Below, piece after piece: positions 1-8,821 of a stretch of 43,175 bases of DNA. Both the position numbers and the translations under genes were made by a program. Positions within the stretch are counted from its first letter, which is position 1, and each line of letters opens with the position of its first letter. The stretch spans positions 1 to 43,175 of the forward strand of contig JABDGC010000010.1 of NCBI GenBank assembly GCA_013286215.1, read 5' to 3'. Below the pieces are notes generated by a model. That model was not told the origin of the DNA. It did not search any database and saw only the letters and a program-made list of their open reading frames with translations. The stretch comes from Gammaproteobacteria bacterium. GTDB lineage: Bacteria; Pseudomonadota; Gammaproteobacteria; DSM-16500.

Positions 1-527
1 TCTTCAAATATCAAGGCATTTATGCCGCGACCGGGGTTGGCATTTTTTCCACGCTTGTGCAGGTACTGGTCTATCGCTTTATCAAAAAAAAATGGGACAA
101 GATGCAGCTGGTGACCCTGGCCATCTTTATGACCTTTGGCGGGCTGACTCTGTATTTCCATAATCCCATTTTTGTAAAATGGAAGCCAACGATCCTCTTT
201 TGGCTCTTTGCTCTGGTTCTATTCGGCAGCCATTTTATCGGGAAAAAGCCAATGATGCAGCGCATTCTCGAAGGCGCTCTTGCGAATCAAAATAATCCGA
301 ACCAGAAAGGCGCCGCTACGCAGCTCATCATCCCCAACGCAGTCGGTCAAAAATTAAATCTCGCCTGGACTTTATTTTTTCTGATTTTGGGAGCTGTAAA
401 TGTCTACGTGGCCTATCAGTTTAACGATAATGTCTGGGTCAACTTTAAGCTCTATGGCATCACGACGGCGACCTTGATCTTCAGCCTGTTGCAGACCGCC
501 TTTTTAATGAAATACATCAAAACGTGA
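1..527 (+). CDS. yciB: Inner-membrane septation protein YciB (5' end cut by window)
   Basis: This is the C-terminal part of the small multi-pass inner-membrane protein YciB (IspZ, intracellular septation protein A), linked in other bacteria to cell-envelope maintenance and septation. The frame is already open at base 3 (first codons read FKYQGIYAATG), so the start lies outside the window; a GTG at 57 is internal. Family hallmarks are visible: an IYAAT stretch, FGGLTLYFHNPIFVKWK, a KKPMMQR loop, LNLAWTLFF and VWVNFKLYG. Four or more hydrophobic segments alternate with short basic loops. About 175 residues are present against a usual length near 180, so only a few are missing. The identification is firm; its exact biochemical role is unknown in the family. 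Confidence 0.93.
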   Translation, partial: FKYQGIYAATGVGIFSTLVQVLVYRFIKKKWDKMQLVTLAIFMTFGGLTLYFHNPIFVKWKPTILFWLFALVLFGSHFIGKKPMMQRILEGALANQNNPNQKGAATQLIIPNAVGQKLNLAWTLFFLILGAVNVYVAYQFNDNVWVNFKLYGITTATLIFSLLQTAFLMKYIKT

Positions 528-566
528 CTACAGCGCTCCGGGTGACAGAATTAACTGAACGCTGCA

Positions 567-655
567 CTAGAAGCTGTCTCAACAAGGCTAATCTATAGCA
601 CTGCTGCTGATTCAATTAACGTTATAGACGATACCTTTAATGAGACAGCTTCTAG
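567..655. repeat. 15-bp perfect inverted repeat flanking about 60 bp
   Basis: Bases 567-581 (CTAGAAGCTGTCTCA) are the exact reverse complement of 641-655 (TGAGACAGCTTCTAG), with 59 bases between. The right arm covers the last codons and stop of the kinase gene, and the left arm lies just past the yciB stop. With such a long loop and no T-run it is a poor intrinsic terminator. It could be the scar or ends of a small mobile element, or a long-range hairpin between the two convergent genes. Confidence 0.6.
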
Positions 656-2238
656 GGGGATTTTGGCTTGTTCCTTCTAGGAGCAGGAGCTGAGTCACCT
701 GATTCAGGGCCGGATCTCTGGCTTTGTTGCCTAGCACCCGTCGGGCCCCCCGAGCTGGATCGATCAAAAGTTCTGACTTGATTTTTGCTGCTCTTTCGAG
801 GAGCCACAGGCGGCATATGATTATCTTCGCCTGACGGAGTGTTAGAAGTTAAAAGCGGTGTACTAGCATCTCCGCCTGATAGCGTGTCAGGAGTTAAAAG
901 CGGTGTGCTACTGTCTCTGCTGGACGGGAGGGGTGAATCTACAAACGGCATTCTGGAGGGTATTATTATTGTTAGCTTCGAATTCCTCATTGCAAGCTTC
1001 TGTTCGTTGTCTACTCGTGCTTCCTTGTCTTCTGCCTTTTTTTCTACAGGAGCCACATGAAATTCAATATCTGGATGAGCCAATCCATTCAGTTTTGCTT
1101 TTAGTGCCGCTAACTTCGCTTGATCTGCAGATATTCCTTTGTTCATCTCGTCAAGATATTTACCCACCCAATTAAAAAATTGCTTAAGTTCACCCGGATG
1201 AGGTCGAAAGCGCAAATAAATTGTCTTAAAATAGCTTGATTCCTGAACATCTATTGCCATACTCCGTTGAAGTTCTTCTTCTTCCAACGAAGGCAAACCA
1301 TCCGAATTTTTTCCTTGTAGACGATACCCAAATGCTTTAACAAGTTCACGCAATTCGTTTAATTCCAAACTTATTTTTTCTTCTTTAGGGAGAATATGGG
1401 TAAAGAGCGTTTCAAGCATCAGCTGGCCTACGACATAACCATCTGTTTTCAATCCGATACCGCTATGTCGCGCTTCAGGACTTATATAGGCTGGCGTGCC
1501 TAGTCTTTCTGGTAAAATCTGCTCAGAATGTTCGAGAATATGCGAAGTTCCAAAATCGACAAGGTTGATTAAACCGGTCTCCGGATCAAATAAAATATTC
1601 TCCGGTTTAAGATCAAAATGTCCAATTTGCATCTGATGCATGTGATTCACAGCATCAACAATTTTTGATAACAAACGAATTCTTTTTTCAAAATCAAGGC
1701 CTGATATAAAAGCTTTATTATGGACAGAAAATAACTTCTCTCCCGAAAAAAGAGGCATCAAGAGTCGCGTATTATCCTCAGACAAGGCAAACCCTCCTTT
1801 CGGATGTACTCGACTTGCGATCATGCCTTCTCTTTTAAGAATAGCCGGGTAGGTTTGCATTATTCTTGCAGCTATTATTGAACTGAGAATCTTCGGGCCA
1901 TCCTTGAGCAGAGTTAGCTTTTCACTCCTGTTTAATGACCTGATTTGTTCTTGAATAGTTGAATTGATTATTTTTAACTGCTTGATTAAAAAATGGTTTT
2001 CTTTTTCCTTGTTCTTTGCCCCTTTCTGCACTAACTGGCACAGGTATAGATCAGACATACTGCCATCACTCTCTGTAAAAGTCGCCACCACTTCAACCTC
2101 TACTCCTCCAAAGTTAACCACATCCCCTAATTTGATTTGTTTAATCAATTCACTGCACTTTTTTCTAATCATCGCTTTCAGTATAGTTTTAGGGCTGACT
2201 TCCTCCTTCTCTTCTTGACTAGGGATACGACCCACCAT
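652..2238 (-). CDS. Eukaryote-like Ser/Thr protein kinase, candidate effector
   Basis: This is a predicted protein kinase of 528 residues that should phosphorylate Ser/Thr on an unknown target. Kinase landmarks are in order: a likely ATP-binding lysine in HFLIKQLK (about residue 86), the catalytic loop HFDLKPEN (207-214, HFD in place of HRD), DFG (228-230), GTPAYISPE (249-255) and a subdomain IX Asp (about 266). No signal peptide or membrane span is seen, unlike PknB-type bacterial receptors. The last ~110 residues are rich in Pro and Ser, with an imperfect repeat around STPLLT. The start ATG at 2238 is chosen because GGAGG at 2244-2248 sits 5 nt upstream; a GTG at 2256 lies before that site. 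The gene is AT-rich (17 of 60 G+C at 1921-1980). A secreted host-directed kinase is inferred, not shown. Confidence 0.8.
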   Translation of the reverse strand: MVGRIPSQEEKEEVSPKTILKAMIRKKCSELIKQIKLGDVVNFGGVEVEVVATFTESDGSMSDLYLCQLVQKGAKNKEKENHFLIKQLKIINSTIQEQIRSLNRSEKLTLLKDGPKILSSIIAARIMQTYPAILKREGMIASRVHPKGGFALSEDNTRLLMPLFSGEKLFSVHNKAFISGLDFEKRIRLLSKIVDAVNHMHQMQIGHFDLKPENILFDPETGLINLVDFGTSHILEHSEQILPERLGTPAYISPEARHSGIGLKTDGYVVGQLMLETLFTHILPKEEKISLELNELRELVKAFGYRLQGKNSDGLPSLEEEELQRSMAIDVQESSYFKTIYLRFRPHPGELKQFFNWVGKYLDEMNKGISADQAKLAALKAKLNGLAHPDIEFHVAPVEKKAEDKEARVDNEQKLAMRNSKLTIIIPSRMPFVDSPLPSSRDSSTPLLTPDTLSGGDASTPLLTSNTPSGEDNHMPPVAPRKSSKNQVRTFDRSSSGGPTGARQQSQRSGPESGDSAPAPRRNKPKSP

Positions 2239-2278
2239 ACATACCTCCTCGAACACCTATTTTTGGCTGTTTTTATTC

Positions 2279-2284
2279 ATTATA
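2279..2284 (-). promoter_or_regulatory. Possible -10 box for the kinase gene
   Basis: On the minus strand this reads TATAAT, a perfect sigma-70 -10 hexamer, about 40 bases before the kinase start codon. The bases 17-18 nt further upstream (CCAAAA/ACCAAA) are a poor -35, so an activator might be needed. The spacing fits the strong ribosome-binding site downstream. Confidence 0.35.
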
Positions 2285-2368
2285 GCGCAAATATGGGTTG
2301 TTTTTGGTCTATCGTATCTTCATGAGTTGAATCAAGAAAAATGTTACGGATACCGAAAAGAAATGACT

Positions 2369-3430
2369 CTAATCTTGGTTTTGTCCGCGGTTTCGCAAAA
2401 CATGGTCCATGAGAACCAGGGCGGTCATGGCTTCGGCAATGGGGACGGCGCGCAGTCCCACGCAAGGGTCATGGCGGCCAGTGGTGCTGATTTCAGCGGC
2501 TTGTCCTTGTAAATCGATGGTTTTACCAGGCAGACGAATACTGGAAGCCGGCTTCACTGCTAGGCTGAGCCGCAAATTTTGCCCCGAGGAGATGCCGCCG
2601 AGAATGCCGCCGGCGTGATTTGATAAAAAGCCCTGCGGAGTCATTTCATCCCGATGCTGCGATCCTTTCTGGGTCACACAGGAAAAGCCCGCGCCAATTT
2701 CGACACCCTTGACGGCGTTAATGCTCATCAACGCATGCGCCAGATCTGCGTCGAGACGGTCAAAGACGGGCTCACCCAAGCCAACCGGCATCGGGCTGGC
2801 TTGAACACGGATCAGAGCGCCAATTGAATCACCCTCACGGCGCAGCTGTGTGAGGTATTCCTCCAGCAGAGCGAGCTTGCTGGCGTCTGGACAGAAAAAA
2901 GGATTTTGCTCTGCTATTTCAAGATCCACCGCTTCCAGGCAAATGGGTCCCATTTGAGCCAGATAGCCTTGAATCACCGTGCCATAATTTTCGCGCAGGT
3001 ATTTTTTAGCGATCGCTCCCGCCGCAACACGCATGACGGTTTCCCGTGCCGAGGACCGACCGCCGCCGCGGTAGTCGCGATGCCCGTATTTTTTCCAATA
3101 GGTAAAATCAGCGTGGCCAGGTCGAAAGAGATTTTTAATCTTGTCATAAGTGCTGGGCTGAGCATCCTGGTTTTCAATCAATAGCCCGATGGGCGTGCCG
3201 GTTGTTTTTCCCTCAAAGACACCGGAAAGAATTTTGACCTGGTCTGCTTCACGGCGCTGAGAGGTAAAGGGGGAAGCACCCGGTCGCCGGCGATCGAGTT
3301 CTTTTTGCAAATCGGCCGCACCGAGTTCGAGCCGGGGAGGGCAGCCGTCAATAATGCAGCCATAAGCCGGGCCATGGCTTTCCCCAAAAGTCGTGACGGT
3401 AAATAATTTCCCAAGCGTATTGCCAGACAT
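2369..3430 (-). CDS. aroC: Chorismate synthase
   Basis: This enzyme catalyses the last step of the shikimate pathway, converting 5-enolpyruvylshikimate-3-phosphate to chorismate with reduced FMN. The 353 residues match the family length. Visible signatures are the N-terminal [15 protein letters not shown], the RRRPG segment, [10 protein letters not shown], the [12 protein letters not shown] stretch and the C-terminal TTGRHDPC motif. The start ATG at 3430 gives the classic [10 protein letters not shown] beginning. It lies downstream of prmB on the same strand, the order also seen in enterobacteria, with a palindromic repeat (3523-3577) between the two genes. The kinase gene follows in the same direction after 130 bp, but its separate promoter and base composition argue against one functional unit. 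Confidence 0.98.
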   Translation of the reverse strand: MSGNTLGKLFTVTTFGESHGPAYGCIIDGCPPRLELGAADLQKELDRRRPGASPFTSQRREADQVKILSGVFEGKTTGTPIGLLIENQDAQPSTYDKIKNLFRPGHADFTYWKKYGHRDYRGGGRSSARETVMRVAAGAIAKKYLRENYGTVIQGYLAQMGPICLEAVDLEIAEQNPFFCPDASKLALLEEYLTQLRREGDSIGALIRVQASPMPVGLGEPVFDRLDADLAHALMSINAVKGVEIGAGFSCVTQKGSQHRDEMTPQGFLSNHAGGILGGISSGQNLRLSLAVKPASSIRLPGKTIDLQGQAAEISTTGRHDPCVGLRAVPIAEAMTALVLMDHVLRNRGQNQD

Positions 3431-3522
3431 GATTCACTCTTTAAATTTAGTTCTTCCCGCTAGCGTGGGAATTAATTATATATCAAATAGGGTTATTGAA
3501 GAAATCAGCTTTCCCATTATAG

Positions 3523-3577
3523 TCCCCTTTCCTCCACGCTTTTTGTGGAGGAAAGGGCTAGGGAAAGGAGGTAAAAA
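3523..3577 (+). repeat. Dispersed palindromic repeat, copy 1
   Basis: A 13-bp perfect stem (CCCTTTCCTCCAC at 3525-3537 with its complement at 3544-3556) closes a loop GCTTTT. A conserved tail follows: CTAGGGAAAGGAGGT and then a run of A. Related copies lie at 4591-4650 and 18702-18757, always between genes. The tail contains a perfect Shine-Dalgarno core, but no start codon follows at a useful distance. Confidence 0.8.
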
Positions 3578-3631
3578 AATCATAACATTAAAACTCGGAT
3601 CATTTCTTACCTCCTCTCCTCATCAACTCTC

Positions 3632-4534
3632 TCACTTGTTCGGAAAGTATTGCTTTAACTGTTCTGCGGTTAACATAAAGACGCCGCCGCCACCGCGTTG
3701 AAATTCAAGCCAGGTAAAGGGAACCTTGGGAAATTTTTCTGCCAGGGCTTCTTCGCTATTGCCGACTTCTACAATAAGAATGCCTTCGGCATGGAGATAG
3801 TGAGCTGCGTTATTCAAGATATTGAGAGCCATGTCCAAACCGTGTGGACCGGCAGCGAGCCCCAGTGGAGGTTCATGTCGGTATTCAGAGGGCAGTTCCA
3901 CCATTTCTTGGGCGCTGACATAAGGCGGGTTACTGATAATCAAGTCATATTTTTTATGCTTTAAAGCGTTGAATAAATCCCCTTCATGCAATGAGACTTG
4001 ACCTTCGACATGGTGGCGCAGCAGGTTCATCTTGGCGACGGCGAGCGCTTCTGGTGAAATATCCGTGGCGTCGATTTCGGCATCCGGAAAAGCTTTGGCA
4101 CAGGCGATGGCAATGCAGCCGCTGCCCGTGCAAAGATCGAGAATATGGTTGACCTTATCGCCGTCCAGCCAAGGTTGGAAGTGATTTTCAATTAACTCGG
4201 CAATCGGAGAGCGGGGGACTAGGACGCGTTCATCCACATAGAAGGGCAGTCCGGCAAACCAGGCTTCATGGGTGAGATAAGCTAAAGGCAGCCGTTCTTT
4301 CACGCGTTTTTGAATGAGCTTCAATAGGGCCTCCTTTTCACGTTGCAGGAGCCGTGCGTCCAAAACTTCCGCATTGAGCTGATAGGGCAGATGCAGGGTA
4401 TGCCAGATTAAAAAAGAAGCTTCATCCCAGGCATTGTCTGTGCCGTGACCATAGTATAAACCAGCTTCTTGAAAGCAGCTGACGGCATAACGGACAAAAT
4501 CGCGTAAGGTAAGAAGTTCATTGCATTCGGTCAT
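3632..4534 (-). CDS. prmB: Ribosomal protein uL3 glutamine N5-methyltransferase PrmB
   Basis: This is a SAM-dependent methyltransferase that modifies a glutamine of ribosomal protein L3 during ribosome assembly. The 300 residues contain the PrmB-specific block FYVDERVLVPRSPIAELI, the SAM-binding LDLCTGSGCIAIACA, the catalytic NPPYV (about residue 205), EYRHEPPLGLA and the C-terminal VPFTWLEFQRGGGGVFML. The EYRHEPPLGLA and VPRSPIAEL blocks separate it from PrmC, the release-factor methyltransferase. It precedes aroC on the same strand, as in many gammaproteobacteria. The start ATG at 4534 has only a weak GAGT upstream. nagZ diverges from it across a gap that holds repeat copy 2. Confidence 0.95.
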   Translation of the reverse strand: MTECNELLTLRDFVRYAVSCFQEAGLYYGHGTDNAWDEASFLIWHTLHLPYQLNAEVLDARLLQREKEALLKLIQKRVKERLPLAYLTHEAWFAGLPFYVDERVLVPRSPIAELIENHFQPWLDGDKVNHILDLCTGSGCIAIACAKAFPDAEIDATDISPEALAVAKMNLLRHHVEGQVSLHEGDLFNALKHKKYDLIISNPPYVSAQEMVELPSEYRHEPPLGLAAGPHGLDMALNILNNAAHYLHAEGILIVEVGNSEEALAEKFPKVPFTWLEFQRGGGGVFMLTAEQLKQYFPNK

Positions 4535-4590
4535 ATTTTGTACTCAAAATAATCAATTTTGAAATTATAGCATAAGGCAGCTTTGATTTT

Positions 4591-4650
4591 TACCTCCTTC
4601 CCTACTCCCCTTCCTCCACGTTTTTTGTGGAGAAAGGGGAGTAGGGAAGA
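4591..4650 (-). repeat. Dispersed palindromic repeat, copy 2
   Basis: This is the largest hairpin of the family. Bases 4598-4619 pair with 4627-4648 over 22 bp with one mismatch, around the loop GTTTTTT. The AGGAGGTAAAAA tail lies on the minus strand here, opposite to copies 1 and 3, while the loop keeps the plus-strand reading. It sits between the divergent prmB and nagZ genes, upstream of both. Confidence 0.78.
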
Positions 4651-4712
4651 GGCAACTATTTACGCCGCGAGGCTTCTCGCAATGAGAAAGCAGATGCGGT
4701 ATCATTGCGCTC

Positions 4713-5750
4713 ATGAAAAAAGACTTTGGTTCCTTAATTATCGATATAAAGGGATGTGAACTGCAAGCGGAAGAAAAAGAGCTGCTGGCACATCCTTTAG
4801 TGGGCGGCCTCATCCTGTTTTCCCGTAATTACGAAAGCAGCGAGCAAGTGCGGGCGCTCATCCACAGCGTACGCCAAGGATTGCGCAAACCCTTTCTCAT
4901 TATGGTTGACCAGGAGGGCGGTCGAGTGCAGCGTTTCCGCCAAGGGTTCACGCGTATCCCACCGGCCGCGTTCTATGGCCAGGTCTATGATGAAAATCCT
5001 GAACTGGGCTTGCGTCTCGCGGAAACGGGCGGTTGGGTCATGGCCTATGAACTGGTCACACAGGGCGTCGACTTAAGTCTAGCTCCCGTGCTTGATTTAA
5101 ACAAAGGTATTTCTTCGGTGATTGGCGACCGCGCTTTTCATCGGGATTCCGCTGCAGCGATTCGTTTAGCGGCAGCTTATATTCACGGCATGAAAACGGC
5201 CGGTATGGCGGCAACAGGCAAACATTTCCCCGGCCATGGCTCCGTGGCTCCGGATTCGCATAAAGAATTACCGCTTGATGCGCGCACGGAGGAGGAGTTA
5301 GCAAAAGAAGATTTACTGCCCTTTATTTATTTTATTAATGAAAAAATTCCTGCTTTGATGACGGCGCATATTTTATTTCCAGCGGTCGATCAGCTGCCGG
5401 TCAGCTTTTCCCGCTATTGGCTGCAGGAAGTCCTGCGTCAAAAATTAAAATATGAAGGCTTGATCATGAGCGATGATTTGGACATGAAAGGTGCGGAGGT
5501 CGCAGGCGACTATGCTGATCGCATGGAATTGGCCCGTGAGGCAGGTTGCGATCTGATTTTGCTCTGTAATAATAGAGAGGCCGTCCTGCAGGTTTTAGAC
5601 CGCGTTAATCCGGCCTTGCATCTTCTGCCCAGCCAAAAGTATGATTTGCTGCGTGCCCGTTTCCCGGTGGTGAAGCCGGGTCCAGTTGAAAATCAACACT
5701 GGGCACGGCGCCGCGACTTTCTATTACAACAGAGTGAACGGACTAACTGA
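4713..5750 (+). CDS. nagZ: Beta-N-acetylglucosaminidase NagZ (peptidoglycan recycling)
   Basis: This is a cytoplasmic glycoside hydrolase family 3 enzyme that removes GlcNAc from GlcNAc-anhydromuropeptides during cell-wall recycling. The 345 residues carry MVDQEGGRVQRF (substrate loop), LAPVLDLN, KHFPGHG followed by DSH (the NagZ catalytic His/Asp loop, about residues 169-180), LMTAHILFP and MSDDLDMKGAE with the nucleophile Asp. There is no signal peptide, as expected for the recycling enzyme. hpt begins 7 bases past its stop, so the two are almost certainly co-transcribed; nagZ and hpt-like genes are neighbours in pseudomonads too. The identification is secure. Confidence 0.97.
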   Translation: MKKDFGSLIIDIKGCELQAEEKELLAHPLVGGLILFSRNYESSEQVRALIHSVRQGLRKPFLIMVDQEGGRVQRFRQGFTRIPPAAFYGQVYDENPELGLRLAETGGWVMAYELVTQGVDLSLAPVLDLNKGISSVIGDRAFHRDSAAAIRLAAAYIHGMKTAGMAATGKHFPGHGSVAPDSHKELPLDARTEEELAKEDLLPFIYFINEKIPALMTAHILFPAVDQLPVSFSRYWLQEVLRQKLKYEGLIMSDDLDMKGAEVAGDYADRMELAREAGCDLILLCNNREAVLQVLDRVNPALHLLPSQKYDLLRARFPVVKPGPVENQHWARRRDFLLQQSERTN

Positions 5751-5757
5751 GACCAAC

Positions 5758-6309
5758 ATGATGACTATTAATAAGCTTGAAAATCTGCTCGAAAATGCCG
5801 AGTGTGTCTGCTCCCAGGCGGATATCAACGCGGCACTGGACAAACTGGCGGAAAGCCTTACCCTGAAGCTGAAAGATACGCGCCCTGTAATCCTCGGGGT
5901 CATGGTCGGCGCTCTCATCCCTCTGGGACATCTGCTGACGCGTCTTCATTTTCCCTTGGAAGCCGACTATCTGCACGCCACGCGCTATCGTGGCGCCATG
6001 CGCGGCGGTGATTTGCATTGGCTGGTAGAACCCCATCTGGACTTGAAAGACCGGACTGTTCTCGTGTTTGACGATATCATGGACGGGGGGTTAACCTTGG
6101 CTGCAATTATCGACTATTGTAAACAGGCAGGAGCCAAGGTGGTCTATTCCGCCGTAATGGTGGATAAAATCCGTACGCGGGAGCCCGGCGTCACCTTCGA
6201 ACCCGATTTTGTCGGTCTGCGTGTGGAGGATCGTTTTCTCTTTGGTTTTGGCTTAGACTACCACGGCTATTGGCGTAATCTTCCGGAGATTTATGCCGTA
6301 AAAGAATAG
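5758..6309 (+). CDS. hpt: Hypoxanthine-guanine phosphoribosyltransferase
   Basis: This is a purine-salvage enzyme that joins hypoxanthine or guanine to PRPP to make IMP or GMP. The 183-residue product resembles the short Pseudomonas-type enzyme. It has VMVGALIPLGHLL near the N terminus, YLHATRYRG, the PRPP-binding loop VLVFDDIMDGGLTL (about residues 100-113), and a C-terminal DYHGYWRNLPEIYAVK that is typical of this subgroup. ATG at 5758 is chosen because it lies just after the nagZ stop. An in-frame start at 5686 would place 24 unrelated residues inside nagZ. No strong ribosome-binding site is seen, so translation may be coupled to nagZ. Confidence 0.93.
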   Translation: MMTINKLENLLENAECVCSQADINAALDKLAESLTLKLKDTRPVILGVMVGALIPLGHLLTRLHFPLEADYLHATRYRGAMRGGDLHWLVEPHLDLKDRTVLVFDDIMDGGLTLAAIIDYCKQAGAKVVYSAVMVDKIRTREPGVTFEPDFVGLRVEDRFLFGFGLDYHGYWRNLPEIYAVKE

Positions 6310-6394
6310 GAGTAGCTCGCGAAAACCTTATAGGAAATTCTCCAAGCAATAACGTTGCCTACGGCTGCAGTCGCAAACTTTTAAGGAATGATAG

Positions 6395-8821
6395 ATGACA
6401 ATCGTTTGGCTTCTCGCGTTTTTAATCACTTTTGGCGTTCTCGCCTACCATCAAGCTTCGCTTTCGGTTTGGGCCTTGGGTTTGGGTTTATTTCTCTTGC
6501 TGTTTTCTGCCTTGGGTCATACCGCCATGCCGGTCTGGGGCGCATCCTGGCTACTTTTTCTGGTTCTCTTTTTCCCGCTTCTGTATACGCCCTGGAGACG
6601 GCGCTATTTAGCGAAGCCGATTTTGGCTTTTTACCAAAATAGTATGCCAGTCATGTCCCGCACGGAACGGGAAGCGCTCAATGCCGGCACAGTGAGTTGG
6701 GAGGGTGATTTATTTAGCGGACGGCCTGATTGGAATAAATTATTAGCGCTCCCTTTGCCGCAATTATCACAGGAAGAAAAAGACTATCTCGACGGCACGG
6801 TGGAAACGCTTTGCAGCATGATCGATGATTGGGAGCTAACGCATCAGCGTGGCGATCTGTCGCCGGTGATCTGGGACTTTCTGAAGAAGGAAGGTTTTTT
6901 TGGCCTCTTGATCCCCAAGGAATATGGCGGCAAGGGCTTTTCCAACTACGCCTGCTCCCAGGTTCAAATTAAAGTTCAGGCGTGCAGCGTTTCCGCGGGA
7001 ACCACGGTCAGCGTACCCAACTCTCTTGGCCCGGCAGAGCTGCTTTTACATTACGGCACACCAGAACAGAAAAGCTATTATTTGCCCCGTTTGGCCTGCG
7101 GCGAAGAGGTCCCTTGCTTTGCCTTGACCAGTCCGAACGCCGGTTCCGATGCCACGGCAATGACGGATTGGGGCGTAGTCTGCAAAGCTATGCATGAAGG
7201 TCAAACCGTACTCGGCATTCGGCTGAATTGGAATAAACGCTATATTACCCTTGCGCCGGTAGCGACGGTAATCGGTCTGGCTTTTAAGCTCTTCGATCCC
7301 GATCATTTGTTGGGCGACAAAGAAGATATCGGCATTACTTGCGCGCTCATACCGCGGCATACACCCGGCGTTCAGGTGGGGCGTCGGCATATGCCTTTAA
7401 GCGCGCGCTTTCAAAACGGCCCCACTCAGGGTAAGGATGTTTTCATTCCGCTAGATTGGATCATCGGCGGTCCCGCAATGGCCGGGCATGGTTGGCGCAT
7501 GCTGATGGAGTGCCTTGCTGGCGGTCGCGCGGTTTCTTTGCCGGCGGTTACCACCGGTGGAGCGAAGGCGGCGGTCTTTGCTTCCGGCGCTTACGGACGG
7601 ATTCGCAAGCAATTCAAACAGGCGATTGTGCGCTTTGAAGGAGTGTCTGAAACCTTGGCACGGATGGCCGGAAATCTCTATACAATGGACTCGGCGCGTC
7701 TTTTTACGCTAGGTTCTCTCGATCGAGGTGAAAAACCCGCCGTGGCTTCTGCCATTATTAAATACCATATTACCGAGCGTGCGCGCTCCATTGGCAACGA
7801 TGCCATGGATATTCATGGTGGTAAGGGAATTATTTTAGGACCTAAAAATTATCTGGGCCGGTCATATGAAGCCATCCCCATTGCGATTACCGTGGAAGGC
7901 GCCAATATTTTAACGCGAAATATGATCATCTTCGGCCAGGGTGCAATACGCTGCCATCCCTATGTGTTTGCCGAATACGAGGCGGCGCGCCTGAAAGACG
8001 AAAAAAAGGCCTTAGTGGCATTCGATAAAGCGATTTTCGCCCATCTAGGCTTCACCCTGAGCAATCTGGTGCGGACCTTTTTCCTCGGGTTGACGAGCGG
8101 ACGGCTGGTGCCGGCCCCCAATAGTCGTTTGAAGGCTTATTTTCAGCAAGCGACCCGCTTTTGCTCCGCTTTTGCTCTGCTGTCTGATTTATCCATGATG
8201 GTCTATGGTGGTGGCTTGAAAAGAAAGGAAAGTGTTTCCGCCCGGCTGGGCGATATTTTAAGCCAGCTCTATTTATTATCCTCGATCTTGAACCGCTATC
8301 ACCAGGACGGCAGTCCTGCGGAAGATTTGCCTTTGGTCCACTGGACGGCTAAAACCTGCCTCTACGAAATTCAACAGCGTTTTGAAGAGTTACTGCATAA
8401 TTTTCCATGGAAGAGCCTGGCCTTCGTTTTGCGCTTACTTATTTTTCCCTTCGGCAAGCATTTTGCCAAACCGCCCGTTCGTTTGGGCTCCCAAATCACG
8501 TCGCTTTTTATTGCACCGACGGAAACGCGCAAGCGCCTGACCAGCGGTTTATTCACAGCGCCCTGTGACCTCAATCCTTATTATCAACTCGAGGTCGCTT
8601 TATTAAAAACCATTCAGGCAGAACCCATCGAGAAAATAATTCGGAAAGCAGCATATGAGGGTGAGGTAAAGGGCTATCATTTTCAGGAGCAGGCCCAAAT
8701 GGCCTTCGATAAGGGTATTATCACTTTAGAACAATATGACATTTTCAAGCAAGCGGATGAAGCGCGACAGGCTATTATTGCGGTGGATGATTTTTCACCC
8801 GAGGAATTGGTGCGGGCATGA
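6395..8821 (+). CDS. fadE: Acyl-CoA dehydrogenase FadE
   Basis: This is an FAD-dependent enzyme for the first oxidation step of fatty-acid beta-oxidation (acyl-CoA to trans-2-enoyl-CoA). At 808 residues it matches the long FadE class (about 814 in E. coli) rather than 380-residue dehydrogenases. The first ~80 residues form two or three hydrophobic segments, so it is membrane-bound. The catalytic core follows: SVPNSLGPAELLLHYGT, ACGEEVPCFALTSPNAGSDA (substrate/FAD block), MDIHGGKGI and a long C-terminal FadE-only region. AAGGA at 6383-6387 lies 7 nt before the ATG. The stop overlaps the next start (ATGA at 8818-8821), implying translational coupling. Fatty acids are a likely carbon source. Confidence 0.95.
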   Translation: MTIVWLLAFLITFGVLAYHQASLSVWALGLGLFLLLFSALGHTAMPVWGASWLLFLVLFFPLLYTPWRRRYLAKPILAFYQNSMPVMSRTEREALNAGTVSWEGDLFSGRPDWNKLLALPLPQLSQEEKDYLDGTVETLCSMIDDWELTHQRGDLSPVIWDFLKKEGFFGLLIPKEYGGKGFSNYACSQVQIKVQACSVSAGTTVSVPNSLGPAELLLHYGTPEQKSYYLPRLACGEEVPCFALTSPNAGSDATAMTDWGVVCKAMHEGQTVLGIRLNWNKRYITLAPVATVIGLAFKLFDPDHLLGDKEDIGITCALIPRHTPGVQVGRRHMPLSARFQNGPTQGKDVFIPLDWIIGGPAMAGHGWRMLMECLAGGRAVSLPAVTTGGAKAAVFASGAYGRIRKQFKQAIVRFEGVSETLARMAGNLYTMDSARLFTLGSLDRGEKPAVASAIIKYHITERARSIGNDAMDIHGGKGIILGPKNYLGRSYEAIPIAITVEGANILTRNMIIFGQGAIRCHPYVFAEYEAARLKDEKKALVAFDKAIFAHLGFTLSNLVRTFFLGLTSGRLVPAPNSRLKAYFQQATRFCSAFALLSDLSMMVYGGGLKRKESVSARLGDILSQLYLLSSILNRYHQDGSPAEDLPLVHWTAKTCLYEIQQRFEELLHNFPWKSLAFVLRLLIFPFGKHFAKPPVRLGSQITSLFIAPTETRKRLTSGLFTAPCDLNPYYQLEVALLKTIQAEPIEKIIRKAAYEGEVKGYHFQEQAQMAFDKGIITLEQYDIFKQADEARQAIIAVDDFSPEELVRA

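Noticed and set aside
3570..3590. Strong Shine-Dalgarno in the palindromic repeat tail as evidence of a small gene
   Set aside because: No ATG, GTG or TTG lies at a proper distance after AGGAGGT in copies 1 or 3, and no conserved reading frame is seen.
3632..4534. PrmC (release-factor methyltransferase)
   Set aside because: The EYRHEPPLGLA and VPRSPIAEL blocks and the aroC neighbour identify PrmB instead.
5686..5757. Upstream in-frame start for hpt within nagZ
   Set aside because: The 24 extra residues are unlike the family, and ATG at 5758 matches the usual protein length.
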